Below the pieces are notes generated by a model. The model had not been told where the DNA came from. It saw only the letters and a list, made by a program, of their open reading frames with translations, and made no database searches. Below are positions 10,701 through 21,633 of a stretch of DNA of 64,000 nt, piece after piece (the first letter of the stretch is position 1; each line of letters begins with the position of its first letter). The translations under genes were made by a program, and so were the position numbers. Source of the stretch: Pseudophaeomoniella oleicola (taxonomy: Eukaryota > Ascomycota > Eurotiomycetes > Phaeomoniellales > Phaeomoniellaceae); the NCBI GenBank assembly GCA_003868215.1, contig QWDQ01000030.1, positions 1 to 64,000 of the forward strand, given 5' to 3'.

Positions 10701-12080
10701 GGCCCACTCAAGCCTGAACTCGGCGGGGTCTTTGGGTCTTGTGCGGTACCTTGCGCTGGGAGATCCGACTTAGGGTCAGCAGACTTGTCGGACAACGTGG
10801 TGTCTATTTGAGGTAGCACTGCCGTAGTACTGCCACCCTGTGCTTGGCGTCTTGAAGTTATACTTCCCTGCTTGCTAATCCTTCCGTCTAAAGCGCCACT
10901 ACCGCCTGATGTTGTAGACGCCCTATCAGGGCTTACGTTAGATGCTTTGCTTGAGCCTGTGCGCGAGAAAGCCTCCTTGATAGATTCTTTATTTGAGTCT
11001 GTAAGCGTGAATGCCTCCTTAAGAGATTCTTTGTTTGATCCCGTGAGCGTGAATGCCTCCTTGATCTTCCTTCCAGGTGATTTGGCTCGTATGGAATTAG
11101 ATATGCTCGACCGACGTCGATCCGGTCGCTCTGAATCTGGCACAGCCAAAGAGTCTACCCTAGAGGGGGATAGGTCGAGGCGGGGTTCAGAGATCGAAGC
11201 GACGTCCGGGCTGGATGCACTTGCTGTAAGGGGATCTTTCACCGATTGCGCATCACTTTCAGTTACGGCGTGCAGTGGACCGTCAATCTGGGATGTGTTG
11301 GTTGACTGTATGCCGGTCGACGCAGGCGCATTGACAGTAGTTGTATTGATCAACGGGGATGAGGTTGTAAGGTATCCAACGTGTGAATCGTGAGGTGTTA
11401 TGCCAGGACGAGTACTATGTATGTAACATAATTATTAGTTTCCCTTGGCTAAGCTTAGACTTAGATCATGTTGGAACATTCGGGAGAGAATAGAAGAGTC
11501 CCATAAACAATTCAAAAAGCATCATGTACGATTAGTAGCTGTATTGGGGACGAGCAAATCCTCTGGCGGTGAGCACAGGGCCATTTTGTGTTGCTCGTCT
11601 GCGGAGAGGTTGCACGGTGGAGCTCATCAAATGCATTGGAGGGAAAACAATAACGTACCTTTCTAGGTCCGAATCATCGGTCAACAGACTGTTATCGCCC
11701 TCATTGGCAAGTGTGCTTGTACTCTTATTCGCGTTGGATTGGGAATCCAAGCCCAATGTGTCTGCCTCTGGTGTATAGCCCCTTTCTTCATCAGCCCCCA
11801 ACTGTTTGAGTTCTGACGCCCGTCTCCTGCGCTTCGATCTCTTGACACGGTCTGATATCAGCTTCCCAAACCCACTCCCACCGGATTTGCTGCTTCCATC
11901 TCTGCTAGAGTCAATGCTGATGCGGGTTGGGGAGCGTTCTGGAGAGTTCGTTGAAGATCGAGGCTGAAGGCTATCATCGAAGCTGGGAGTGGACCCGGCT
12001 CGTAATTTATTCTTGCTGAATACCTTCCTGATTCCGCTAGAAGATGAATGAGATGAGGTCTGAGATAAAGGCGCTTCCAT
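7790..12080 (-). CDS. LAM/Ltc-type GRAM-VASt sterol transfer protein
   Basis: Two exons, 12080-11659 and 11414-7790, joined across a 244-nt intron with donor GTACGT and a CTAAT branch point; 1348 residues. The ATG at 12080 is the first in frame. The long second exon has no ATG near its left boundary, so it must be joined to exon 1. Family role: moving sterol from the plasma membrane to the ER at membrane contact sites. About 690 residues of Ser/Thr-rich disordered N-terminus precede a GRAM domain (about 690-800, with NFHQLF, GRIYVSEGHICFSS). A VASt domain follows (about 925-1092, beginning FEKVVKDEVIPAP). A single membrane segment lies at about 1161-1187, then a charged tail. There is one VASt domain and no BAR or PH domain, closer to yeast Lam5/Lam6 than Ysp2. 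The N-terminal part has three tandem 14-residue repeats beginning KEAF. Confidence 0.9.
10935..11065 (-). repeat. Three tandem KEAF repeats inside the GRAM-VASt gene
   Basis: Three imperfect 42-nt units in coding frame encode KEAFTLTGSNKES, KEAFTLTDSNKES and KEAFSRTGSSKAS. They lie in the disordered N-terminal region and are probably a recent local duplication. Confidence 0.85.
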
Positions 12081-12754
12081 TGCGATCCCGCGCAATGAAG
12101 TTGAATAGACGAACTGTCACGGATAGTGCATTCGTGGTCGAGGAAGTTGCGCGACGATACGAACTTGTGCCTCCAAATGAGGGTCTCAAGGGAGGATAAG
12201 TGAAAGGCGCATACTCGCAGGCCTCAGGACTGGAACTGAGCTTTTAGAATTGTGATGATACAGACAAAAGAGAAGTATGCATCGGTGTTGTAGATGCTGG
12301 AATGTAGGAATAGAGAATTAATGATTGCAAGAGTTGAGCAGGTGAGGTATGTAGATACTGATATCAGCAATGGCTAAAGTTGTCTCTTCCCTACAGTACG
12401 TGGGTATGCTTGGAGGTCCTGTGCCGTGTCTGGGTACTCATCCCTGGCTGACTCTTGCCCATTTCCCGCCTAACAGCGAGATTAAGCTTAACCATTATTT
12501 GGCGGTAAAACGTATTAGTTGAAACTACTAGAAATCCACTGCGGGGTAAACCTTTTAACAAAAGGGATTCACCCATGACGATCTTGATATCGCTGTAGGG
12601 TCAAAGCACAGTTGCCGAAATCACATGTCATCTAAAGAATGCATTTACGTGAGCAGGGAAGCTCTCCGCAACGTTTAAGCGAACTCGTTGTTGACATTGT
12701 CTGAGGGATGTGTGAGAAGATACCCAAGGGTTCTGTGTTTGAGTTCTGCTCGTG
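12081..12754. other. Divergent promoter region, GRAM-VASt and MIT genes
   Basis: Shared upstream region of a leftward and a rightward gene, 0.67 kb. No coding signal seen. It should hold both promoters. Confidence 0.6.
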
Positions 12755-14576
12755 ATGGAGACCTCTCCTGTCGCTCTGGTGAGTAGACGACGCTTTCGGG
12801 GAAGCTACATCTTCTAATCTTGAGGGCAGGCGCACAATCACGCACGAAGCGCTTTGATTGAAACGCGCAGGTCAAATCCTGTGGCCGCTTCAGAGGAACA
12901 TGACTTAGCAGCCACTGAGTTTGCTACGGCTGCGCAGAATACAACGAATACTGAGGTTCGTGAAGACATCCTATGACGGGACGAGAAGTTGAACGCATAT
13001 ACAGGCACAACGGGTCCTCCTCCTCCTGGAACAACACCACAAGAAGCTTGGTCAGATTCTCAAGTCTCGCCATGAGAATGCTGTTCATGGGTCACAGCCG
13101 GCTGAGTCGGCGAACGCTTCATCCCATATTACTTCTAAGACTGTCGGGGCTGTCACAGCACCGATGCGGGCGGCGAGTCCTGAACCCAATCCTGCCATAC
13201 CAAAGCTCTCCCAGAACTTCAAGTCGCCTCATCGAGAGGGTCCGAATTCGATAGCCAGTAATCTAGCGTCAGCGCGTGGCATACCAGGGTCCCAGACACG
13301 CCGTGGTTCTCCTGCATCACCGACATTGTCAGCACAGCACGCCGGAGGGAAAATGACAAGTGGGACAGCGATACTTAAAGCTACTGATGAACCATCAAAG
13401 CAGCCCAGCGCAGCTATAAATTCAACCGGTAGAGAAAAGCATCCCAAGTCGAGGCCCACATTTTCTGAGCAAACACGAGCGATAGCTAGTTCGACGGTAG
13501 GGAAAGGGCAGGACATACAACGGAGCTCAGCATCCAGTGACGCCCCGTTCCAGCAATTTTATAATACCTTCGAGTCACTCATCTCCAAATTAAGTGCACC
13601 GCTTGCGTTCGCTGGCCTCCCCTTAACATCCACGCCTGTCTCTGCTCCCGCTCAGATTGAATCTGCGTCAACCGCGAAGAGTAAAAGTCAGGTCGAGAAG
13701 CAAGCAGAACCGCCGCCTGGAGGCGACGTTGACTACTCTCAGCTTATCTCCCGCGCAGCTCTGAGGGCGGTTCGTGATGGCGTTGCGCAACCATCTGTTG
13801 CCGAGTCTTTCTATGTTGTACCAACCACAGGAGGGACGGTTTCCTACGCTGGTATACTCAATCGTGAGCATAGAGAAATATCCCGACATCAACGACATTT
13901 ATCCAACATATCGGAAGATACGGACGATTTTGTCGATGCACGTGAGACGATCCCGAGCAGTCCAGAACTAACCCGCCTCGATGCGCCTTCGGCACCTGCA
14001 TCGCTACGAGGTCGGCGCTCTCGTCAATCTACTGGAGGTAGTGACACTTCCCGAAATGGGACTACAGGGTCGAAGCTCCCTCCCGCATTATCAAACAAGA
14101 CTATGGAAGAACTTGCTCTCGAGAATCAAGCACTGAAACATCTCTCTGATACCCTTTCTAAACGTCTACATATGTGGGAGGTCAACGCGCAATCCTCTTC
14201 TGCTGCACTTCAACAGTCTCTCCGATCCCTGCAAAACTATCCCCGTGCTTCCAGCCCCGCGTCTACCACTCATTCGGAGGGGGCCAAAGGCCACATTACG
14301 ACTACCAATGCTAAACCTCCTAGCCAGCTTGAAGGGAAAGATGATATCCAGCAACGCGTCGATGAGCTAGAAGACCTAGTGCGCAAATTGGAGAGAGAAA
14401 GAGGGAAGCAGGACAAGGAGAATGAAAAGTTGAAAAATGTCGTAGGAAGATATCGGGAGCGATGGGAGAAATTGAAAGAAGGTGCGAAGAGTAGAAGAGA
14501 GGGCGGTGGCACATCGAATACGAATGATGGAAAAGAAGGCAAAGACGGAGGCACACCTAAGGAGGAAATGGTTTGA
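12755..14576 (+). CDS. MIT-domain and coiled-coil protein, candidate Atg38/NRBF2-like
   Basis: Three exons: 12755-12778, 12830-12955 and 13005-14576, 573 residues. The first exon codes only eight residues (METSPVAL). Intron 1 is 51 nt with a CTAAT branch point; intron 2 is 49 nt. Splicing creates a clean MIT-like helical bundle at residues 5-76: ALAHNHARSALIETRR, EEHDLAATEFATAAQ and VLLLLEQHHKKLGQILK. A disordered middle follows, then a conserved-looking patch around ESFYVVPTTGG (about 317-326). A helical segment begins MEELALENQALKHL, and a second basic coiled coil lies at about 495-553. Atg38/NRBF2 proteins bind the autophagy PI3-kinase complex through an N-terminal MIT domain and dimerise through a C-terminal coiled coil; this order matches. 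FYVV at about 319-322, preceded by Glu-Ser, could be an Atg8-binding motif. Other MIT proteins (ESCRT-linked) are the alternative. Confidence 0.75.
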
Positions 14577-15220
14577 TTTTATTATTTATTTATTTTTTCC
14601 CCAAGGCGTTCTTCTTTTTAAACTTGATTATTCACAATACCCAACCGCCGAAAGAAAGCGACGTCAGGCTATGAACAGTCACCTCGTTGAAAATGACAGA
14701 TGGAACGTAACATATACCCCAGACATTCTACTTACCTTAGTCAGGGCGTGTTTGTCCAATACCAACATACCGATGGTAGGTAAGGTAGCTAGCTAGCTGT
14801 TGTATACGAAATCGAATTCACAAAATATATCTACGATCTACATAATCCAACGTACGAAGGTAGAAAGCACAGACCACCAAGGTACCTACGTAGTACATAG
14901 CTGATATCTACATACATACAACAATCTCAATATTATTCCTTTCTGGGAAAATTACTAGAATAGGTACAGAGGTAGGCATTCATATCACGTTGATGATCAT
15001 TAGTATCGTAAGCTAAAGCTGCATTGAGAGAGGTCTCTCTCTTGTCCCCATTGTTTCGCATCGGGAGCAAACAAGTGAAGTGGTTTCTTAAGAGAAGAAA
15101 AAAAAAAAAAAAAAACAGAGAGAGAAAGAAAGAAGAAGGAAAAAGAAAGAAAGAAAAAAAAGGGGAACAGGAGAATGGGAAAGAAATGAAATAAAGAATA
15201 TCGCGCGTGTCTTGCTAAAA
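14577..15220. other. Convergent intergenic region with poly-A/purine tract
   Basis: Between the 3' ends of the MIT gene and the AAA-HET gene. It holds GGTACCTACGTAG motifs at about 14880-14896 and a purine tract at 15095-15165 with about 18 consecutive A. No gene seen; open frames over the purine tract are low complexity. Confidence 0.6.
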
Positions 15221-18200
15221 TCAATGTAATTCGAACCACTCAATGGACGCCAGGTCATGTCGCAGGAAATCGGCTGCCTCTCCATCCTGAAGACCATCGA
15301 CCCAGCATGGACCGACATGAACAAAGGACTCACCTGTATGTCGTAACAGAACCAGGAGAAAGCAGCCTTTCACAGCACACACCATGTCGCCTACCATCGT
15401 ATACAGAGGGCCTCGTCCGATGAAGCCGTCAGCCGTTTCGAACCAGCAAAGGCGACAGAAGGTCTGAATACGCTCAACAAGGTTTCGGACAGTTTCAGTA
15501 TTATCCTTGCCCGCCTCGACGTCGTCTGGGTGTGCGTTGTAGCCCCGGGTCCACACGGCTTGGAACGCACGCCTCTCGAGTCCTGCATCTGGTGTGCGGT
15601 CCATTTTGGGGAAGAGCGTCTGGAAATGGCTGTAGATCCCGTCAAAGCTCCGGGTGTCGCCCTCGGAGTCTTCGGGCAACCATATACTCGGCTCCGGGGT
15701 GGCAGCTCCCTCCGGTTTCCGCTGCGCGAGCAGCATGAACAGGATGAAGGCCTGCTCCCTTGTGCGGTCGTCTAGGCAGCTCGCCCCAAGTGTTTGACGA
15801 CTCTCCAGCACAAGGGATTGGAGGATGACCAGCAGCCAGGGTTTCCCTGTTGGGTGCCTCGTCTTTCTTCTGGCGTACTCTGAGCAGAACTGGAAGAAAG
15901 TTTCGGGTATGTTGTTGTCTACTGTCGCTCCACCTATTTCGAACCGACCGACCCTCACGACAGCATTCAACCTAATACCAGGGATCGAAAGCACAAAGTC
16001 GTCATTTATTCGCGGCTGCAAGCTAGTATAAGGCGCAAACACCCCTCTTTGGGCTTGCATGGCCTCCCCGACCCAATGTAGTGTCTTGAGCTGGAAAGAA
16101 ATCATGTTTCTCACTCGCCGCAATGCGGTACCGTCTTCTCTGGACCCCTCGGGCAGCAAAAACAGCAAACCGAGTTCGAGATTTGGCGCCCATGAGGGCA
16201 GTTCGTGCGAATTGGCCGGTTCCTTCCCGCCAGTGAACCCAACACCAGAGAAATGCATCAGGAAATGGGGTAACGATCTGTCAAACGTCTCCGGAATGTC
16301 AAGTTGAAGTTGGCAAAAGTCGCGGTACACTTCTCGTGTGGACTTGTTGTAGTCAACAGTTATATTGAAATAAGTCAACCCAAGCATGCCGTACAGGTAG
16401 TCACGGGGATCGGTCGCTTTTAGACATAACAAGGTAGAGGCTAGTAAGATGTAGAGAATCCCGGGACTCATCTCTCCAGCCTGTCTTGCCTCATCTTCCA
16501 TCGGCCGAATGAGGTCCCGTATCAGATTGTAGATAACTATGTTCTGAAATAAGAGGCCAGCCCGGAGATTCCGCACCAGCGGCCAACTCTGAGCCGGAAC
16601 GAAATCCGGGCATGCTATCTCGCTCCCTGGGAAACTCGTAAGAGCAATGGTTAAAGCTGTTAGATTTTGATATGAGATCGATTCGGAGTTGCAGACGAAG
16701 ATCAGATCTCGGGACAAGACAATTTCCTGCAGGATCCATACATGTCGAAAGTATGGGTGCTCTGACTGAAAGAAGTCTAGGGACTGCAGCGCGGTAGGCA
16801 CTGGACCACCCACTTCTTGGCTTGCATTCGTGTATAAAGATGGCATAGTCTTCAGCCATTCGAAGTTAAGCATGCCTTCTTCTGAGAATCGAAGGTTACC
16901 CCTACTGTCAACTAGTGCATTGTATAGGCCGTTCATCGCCCCCAAAGCAGTTTCCGTGTGTTCCTTGTTGGTATCTCCAACATCCGTTGATGCGATCACG
17001 AGTTCGGCGCCGGCGTAGATGTCTTTCATCATCTGGACCTGGAGGTTGGTTTCGGCGAGATCATCTTGGTTGATACATACCGCGTCGGCCCAGAGTCGGA
17101 ACCCATCAAGAGACCGATCAATGAAGTGCGTCTGCCAGTGATGGCCCACAGTTCGAAGAGCACGAGCGAGATTCCTTGTCACCTGGAAGGTTCTTCGATT
17201 GATTATGATGTCCTCTTTGTGCCTGGCGTCACCCCATACGTAAGACAAGGCAGTGAACTTTGGCGATTCTTGCAGAGAAATAATATGAAGCTCACACTCC
17301 ACCTTCTCGCCATCAGCCAGGCCCGGATTCTTGATCTGCAATAGCCGGATTTGCTGGCTTGGGATATCGAGCGGCGTGTAGGGAGTCGGATTATTGACGT
17401 CTGTGACCACAATTCTGGGGGGCGTGTTGGAATCGGAAAGGTACTCTTTTACGGCGCGCTGGCGGAAGTGGTGTGTGAGCTGATCTCGAGGGTCTACAGC
17501 GTTCTGGTCGTTTTCGCGCTCTTGTGCGATGACCAGCGACTCTGCGCTGGGGTCGTATTCTCTCGCGAATGTTCGGAATTTGCGCAGATCGGTGAGCTGA
17601 ACGGTTGGTCCAGACCTTTTGAACGCCTGTTCGAAGTGGTCATGTGTCAAGATACGCTTCCCATCTTCGGTACGGTTTATAAGAACGGTCTCGATCTCGC
17701 TCTCGCATATCAACGCCGCATTGACACACAGGGTGTGGATGTCGGATCCCGAGTATCTAGTAGTTCTCCCCACTAGCCAAGAAAGGGTAAGATGGGGGCC
17801 AAAGACTTCGTCACGAAGAAACATTTTAAACATGCTCTCTCTTGCTTGGAAAGATGGTAGCCCGATGAAGAGTCGCCCTGGCACTCTTCGGAGAATGCCT
17901 GAGTCTAGGTCCTGCGGCTCATTCGTTGCGAGAAGGATCAACAACTGAGTTTTGCTCCTTTTCAGGCCATCGGCAGCCAGAAGGAATTCGCTCATCAACG
18001 ATCTTGAATAGTCCCTATCGGAAGATTGACGTTGACGAAGGAGAGCGTCGGCCTCGTCGATGAAGAGAATGGATGGTGCGATGATACGAGCAACTCTGAA
18101 TAGAGCGCGAACGAATTTCTCGGCTACTCCAACCCATTTGTCCAGAATGTCCGATGCCGATACATGAATCATGTTCATCTTGGATTCTTTGGCGACGACG

Positions 18201-19808
18201 CGGGCAAGGTGGGTTTTCCCCGTTCCTGGAGGACCATATAGAACAGCCCCTTTTGTCGACGCACCTCGAAGAATACCGTAATTCCCCGAGTCGGAAGACC
18301 GTGATAGCTTAATCATTTGCATCAATGTCTGCCTTATACCAGGCTCAATGACTATGTCTGACCATGTATCTTCAAGACTTCCTGCAAGGATCCCGGTCGT
18401 TATCATGGTCAAGATTTCCGAAGTCGGGATTTTGCTTAGACTTACTAACATCTACCAGTGCGTTGAGCACCCGTTTTTCGGGGCTATCGAGAGGGTTTGC
18501 TTTAATCATCAGGAGTTCTTTCTGGGCATTGAAGCCGAGAGTATTCCACATGCTCTCGTCCAATCTTTCCCCTTCAAGATCATCTTTGCCTGCGCTCTCT
18601 GACCACGTGGTCCGACCTCTTTGTACTCTTTTGACATCGTCGAGAGCTTTGTGAACAGCTTGAGGGTCAGACCAATCCTTAATACCAGCCAGAGACGCTG
18701 TCAAGAACGTGTCGGGTGTCTCTGAAGTTATGTCGCCGAATTGACTTTCAAGCAGAAGTCCCAAATTCGAGTAAGGTCGAAGTAGCTCAATATCTGCTTC
18801 TACTTCGTCGATAAGCTGCAACGATCTGGACCGTCGAATCAGCTTCAGCATGCGGTCTGTATATCTTCGCCGAATCTCTCGTCGGCGGTCCAGATCAAAG
18901 TTTGCGGCAAGCGAGCTGCTGTCCATTGGAAAGATATCAAAAACCTCACTCGCCATCCTCGAATGACCGAGCTCGAGAAACTTGATCGCTTTCTCGGGCT
19001 CACTGTGGTTAGTATACGGACAGTCAGGGCTCTGAGCACAGCCTGCTTGCGCGCTATCGGTCAAGATGACAACGACGGAGATATTCTTTAGTTCTGCGAC
19101 CAATGTCCCCAAGTATTGAAGGATCCGCATCCGAATTAGACTGCATGAGAAATATTGCGCTCCGGGTATGTGGAGCACCATCGGATTCGGCCGTATTTTG
19201 GGACTTCTCGAGGGATGTTTCGCACGAGGAGAGATGAGTACTTCCCGAAAAGGAATCCAGAATGATTTGTTAGGCACATCATCCCACTTGATGCTTGGCA
19301 AACGATCTTCGGTCGATGAAAGCACTTCGGGCCACAACCCGTCCTGCCGTTGCCAGGCATCGACCTTGACAGCGCGAGCGAAATGTTCGGCGAGGTTCTC
19401 CAAGTCGTCGAGGTCGAGTGTCACGAGGTCGGCGCCTGCAGTCTGGGCTAGTGAGCGAACCACAGCAGCGAAGAAGCCTCGTGCTTGCAGCGGATCTTGC
19501 TGTCTTCTAGGTAGTCGGAGGTACATAGATCGGTGATTGATAGAGGACGTTTGTGAGGGTTTCGAAACCCAGTACCGTTTGATGATATCGTACAGGGCTG
19601 AGTCAATTTCATAGGCCAATGAACCCCTGGCCCTGCCGACGCCTGTGGAAGCATCTTCACCATCGTCCAAGTTCCGGATGAGGAGCAACGACTCCTCTTT
19701 TGCCAACTCATGGGAAGTCTTCACGCAATTCTCCAAAAACCACGGGGGAAGATCCACGACATTATCGGGAGCGCCCGAAAGCGACCGAGGATGTTGAGAG
19801 GCACTCAT
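15221..19808 (-). CDS. AAA+ ATPase fused to a HET (heterokaryon incompatibility) domain
   Basis: Two exons, 19808-18446 and 18381-15221, separated by a 64-nt intron with donor GTAAGT and acceptor TTGCAG; 1507 residues. Residues 1 to about 455 are the N-terminal region often found on fungal classic AAA proteins (MYLRLPRRQQDP, DLVTLDLDDLENLAEHFAR). The AAA module at about 458-720 is complete by motif: Walker A GPPGTGKT (504-511), Walker B ILFIDEADA (559-567), sensor-1 ATN (606-608) and a second region of homology with Arg-Arg at about 619-620. A linker leads to a HET domain at about 830-990 with FTALSYVWGD (830-839) and LWADAVCINQDD (884-895). A C-terminal region follows, ending in the stretch HET proteins often carry (GDMVCAVKG, LLRHTGESF). 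The AAA and HET parts lie in one uninterrupted 1053-codon exon, so the fusion does not depend on a predicted splice. HET domains trigger cell death in fungal incompatibility; the AAA part may sense or release it (inference). An ATPase-gated death effector is the likeliest role. Confidence 0.9.
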
Positions 19809-20319
19809 GCTACATAACCAGAGGCAATGAATTGTAGAGAGCAGTGAAAACGAGATGAGAATTGCTACCCAAACAAACCCCGAAAGTGAAGCCTTGTGCT
19901 ATCTGCGGCGCAGGTGCAGCGTCGAGCACCTGCACATTTTGGTGGGGAGGGGATAGCCTGAGATATATACGCCCGACCATTTCCTCAGCCTCAGGCCGAG
20001 TCTCAACGGTAATGCTTTCAGGATACTACTTCCTGGTTGGCTCCTAAATGATAGGAGCCTACATAAGGTAGTAAGTGTTTGCAGAAATCCTACAGGATTC
20101 CCGCCCCACACCCATTCGAGAGCTCCAACGGGTGGTTCTGCCTCAAAAAGACTGCAATAGATGGCAGCACGAAGTAACAGCGGATGCTCAAGATGCTGGC
20201 AGTCAGAACCAAAGGTTCCAGTCAGCATACCATAATTCTACATACCTGTGTAGTCTTCTGTAATTTTCAAGTCAACCATTGAAAGCAAGTAAGACCTCTG
20301 TACTCGATTGATTAATGTC
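19809..20319. other. Upstream region of the AAA-HET gene
   Basis: About 0.5 kb between the AAA-HET start codon and the NACHT relic. I see no intact reading frame with a recognisable domain. It should hold the AAA-HET promoter. Confidence 0.5.
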
Positions 20320-20740
20320 ACGTACGATAAAGATCTGCCATAAAGATCTTCTGTCATCTCTTGTATACGTGAGCGAACTTTTCTATCAATCTGCTCTTCA
20401 CCAGCATCCGAAATGTATCGTCAAAATGACGGCACGTCATACGCAAGCTGCACAGCAATACTTGGAGGGAATCGACCAGCATGGCCGACATCTTCTCCAC
20501 CTCGCGAGAAGAAAAAGCTGGCGCTGAGGCGATTTCGTTCAAAGTATCTGCGGCGATGGTTCGAGCAATTGTCAGCCTTCCAATGCCAGCTAAGCCATTA
20601 AGCCGAAAGATAAACCGCTCACCGTCGCTATCGACCCAGCTGTATATCTCCTCGAGAAGGACAACACGGGAATTCGGGAGGTAGATGGACGGATCATGCT
20701 TGCATACGAATTGAATGGTATTCGATCCGACAACCGCACA
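20320..20740 (-). pseudogene. Relic of a NACHT-type (NLR) STAND ATPase
   Basis: Reading the minus strand in pieces gives the landmarks of fungal NACHT receptors in the right order. First comes FNSYAS (about 20740), then SRVVLLEEIYSWVDS and FIFRLNGLAGIGRLTIARTI with the P-loop at 20572-20595, followed by ASFFFSRGGEDVGHAG (about 20475-20525) and SIAVQLAYDVPSF. These match the usual order of a pre-NACHT linker, Walker A and the FFFSRGGGD motif. The pieces lie in different frames, a stop follows DVPSF, and the Walker A Lys is Arg (GIGR where GTGK is usual), so this is not a working gene. No N-terminal effector or C-terminal repeat domain is recognisable nearby. It lies 0.5 kb upstream of the AAA-HET gene on the same strand. 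A small open frame starting at 20942 (MTSVKPAVVAG) may be a leftover of its 5' end. Confidence 0.75.
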
Positions 20741-21633
20741 TATCTGTCACTGGCATCATAATCAGTAGAGTGTTGGGTGCGGTCGATGTAGCAGATTTTG
20801 GATGATGAGGGTTGCGGTGATATACTGATCTAGAGATACTTTTGAGATGTTCAGTGATAAGAAAGAGAGAGCAGGAAAGCAGGAGAGCAGTTCTGTTGCT
20901 TTCTTGTATACCTGCTACCACGGCAGGTTTTACGGAAGTCATTGCTTAAAGCGTTGCCTGAGGCACTGGACTCAGGGTTGATCGTAGATTTGAATCTTGC
21001 TGCGGTCTGCACGGCGCTCTCTAATCGCACATGACTGGATGGTCATCATTTCCGGGCCTTGCGCAGCCTCCTAAAAGACTCAATGACACTCATAGCAGTC
21101 CAGCAGTTGAAAGAACTTGGAGTACCTAGTAAGGTAGGTAAGGCATGGTTGGCGGATATTGGCTTATACAGTAATAAACAACAGGACTTTCCCATGCGGG
21201 GACCTCGACACGTCTTGCAACTCTGTTACTGGTAATTACTGTAATTACGGTCCCAGCGAGGCGAGGCCTACTAATTAATTACGTAGTAATTGCTTCTGGT
21301 GTTCTGGTCACTGGAGTCATATCTTGGCATTCCCCCCAGCCACCGTCAGACAGGCTGCCACTGGAACACAAGTCATTGGCATATAATTGGTTACAACAAA
21401 GACCACTGCCACCGCCATTGGCTATAACGTGTCACAATGCTGGCCAACGTCGGTGAAGTATCTATTACCTCTTATGCTTGTACTGTGCTGTGTGCTTTTC
21501 TTTCCTTCTACTAGAATGGAAGGAGACATGAGATGTGAATGACCAAGAAAACCAGGTTGCAGAAACAATTGACAGTGCTGTTTTATCTGGTTCTCCTTCC
21601 GTCTACTTTTTGCTTTCCAATTGCATATTTGAC
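20741..21633. other. Intergenic, promoter side of the GIY-YIG gene
   Basis: Contains AGGTAGGTAAGG-type motifs at about 21128-21146 and an ATTACGTAGTAAT palindrome at 21278-21290. No convincing gene apart from possible fringe of the NACHT relic. Confidence 0.55.

Noticed and set aside
11341-11353. Start of the GRAM-VASt protein at 11353
   Set aside because: The codon is TTG, not ATG. A clear GT-AG intron joins this frame to an upstream exon with an ATG at 12080.
21535-21633. GTG start of the GIY-YIG protein at 21535
   Set aside because: Fungal nuclear genes normally start at ATG; the first ATG in frame is 21634 and gives a family-like N-terminus.
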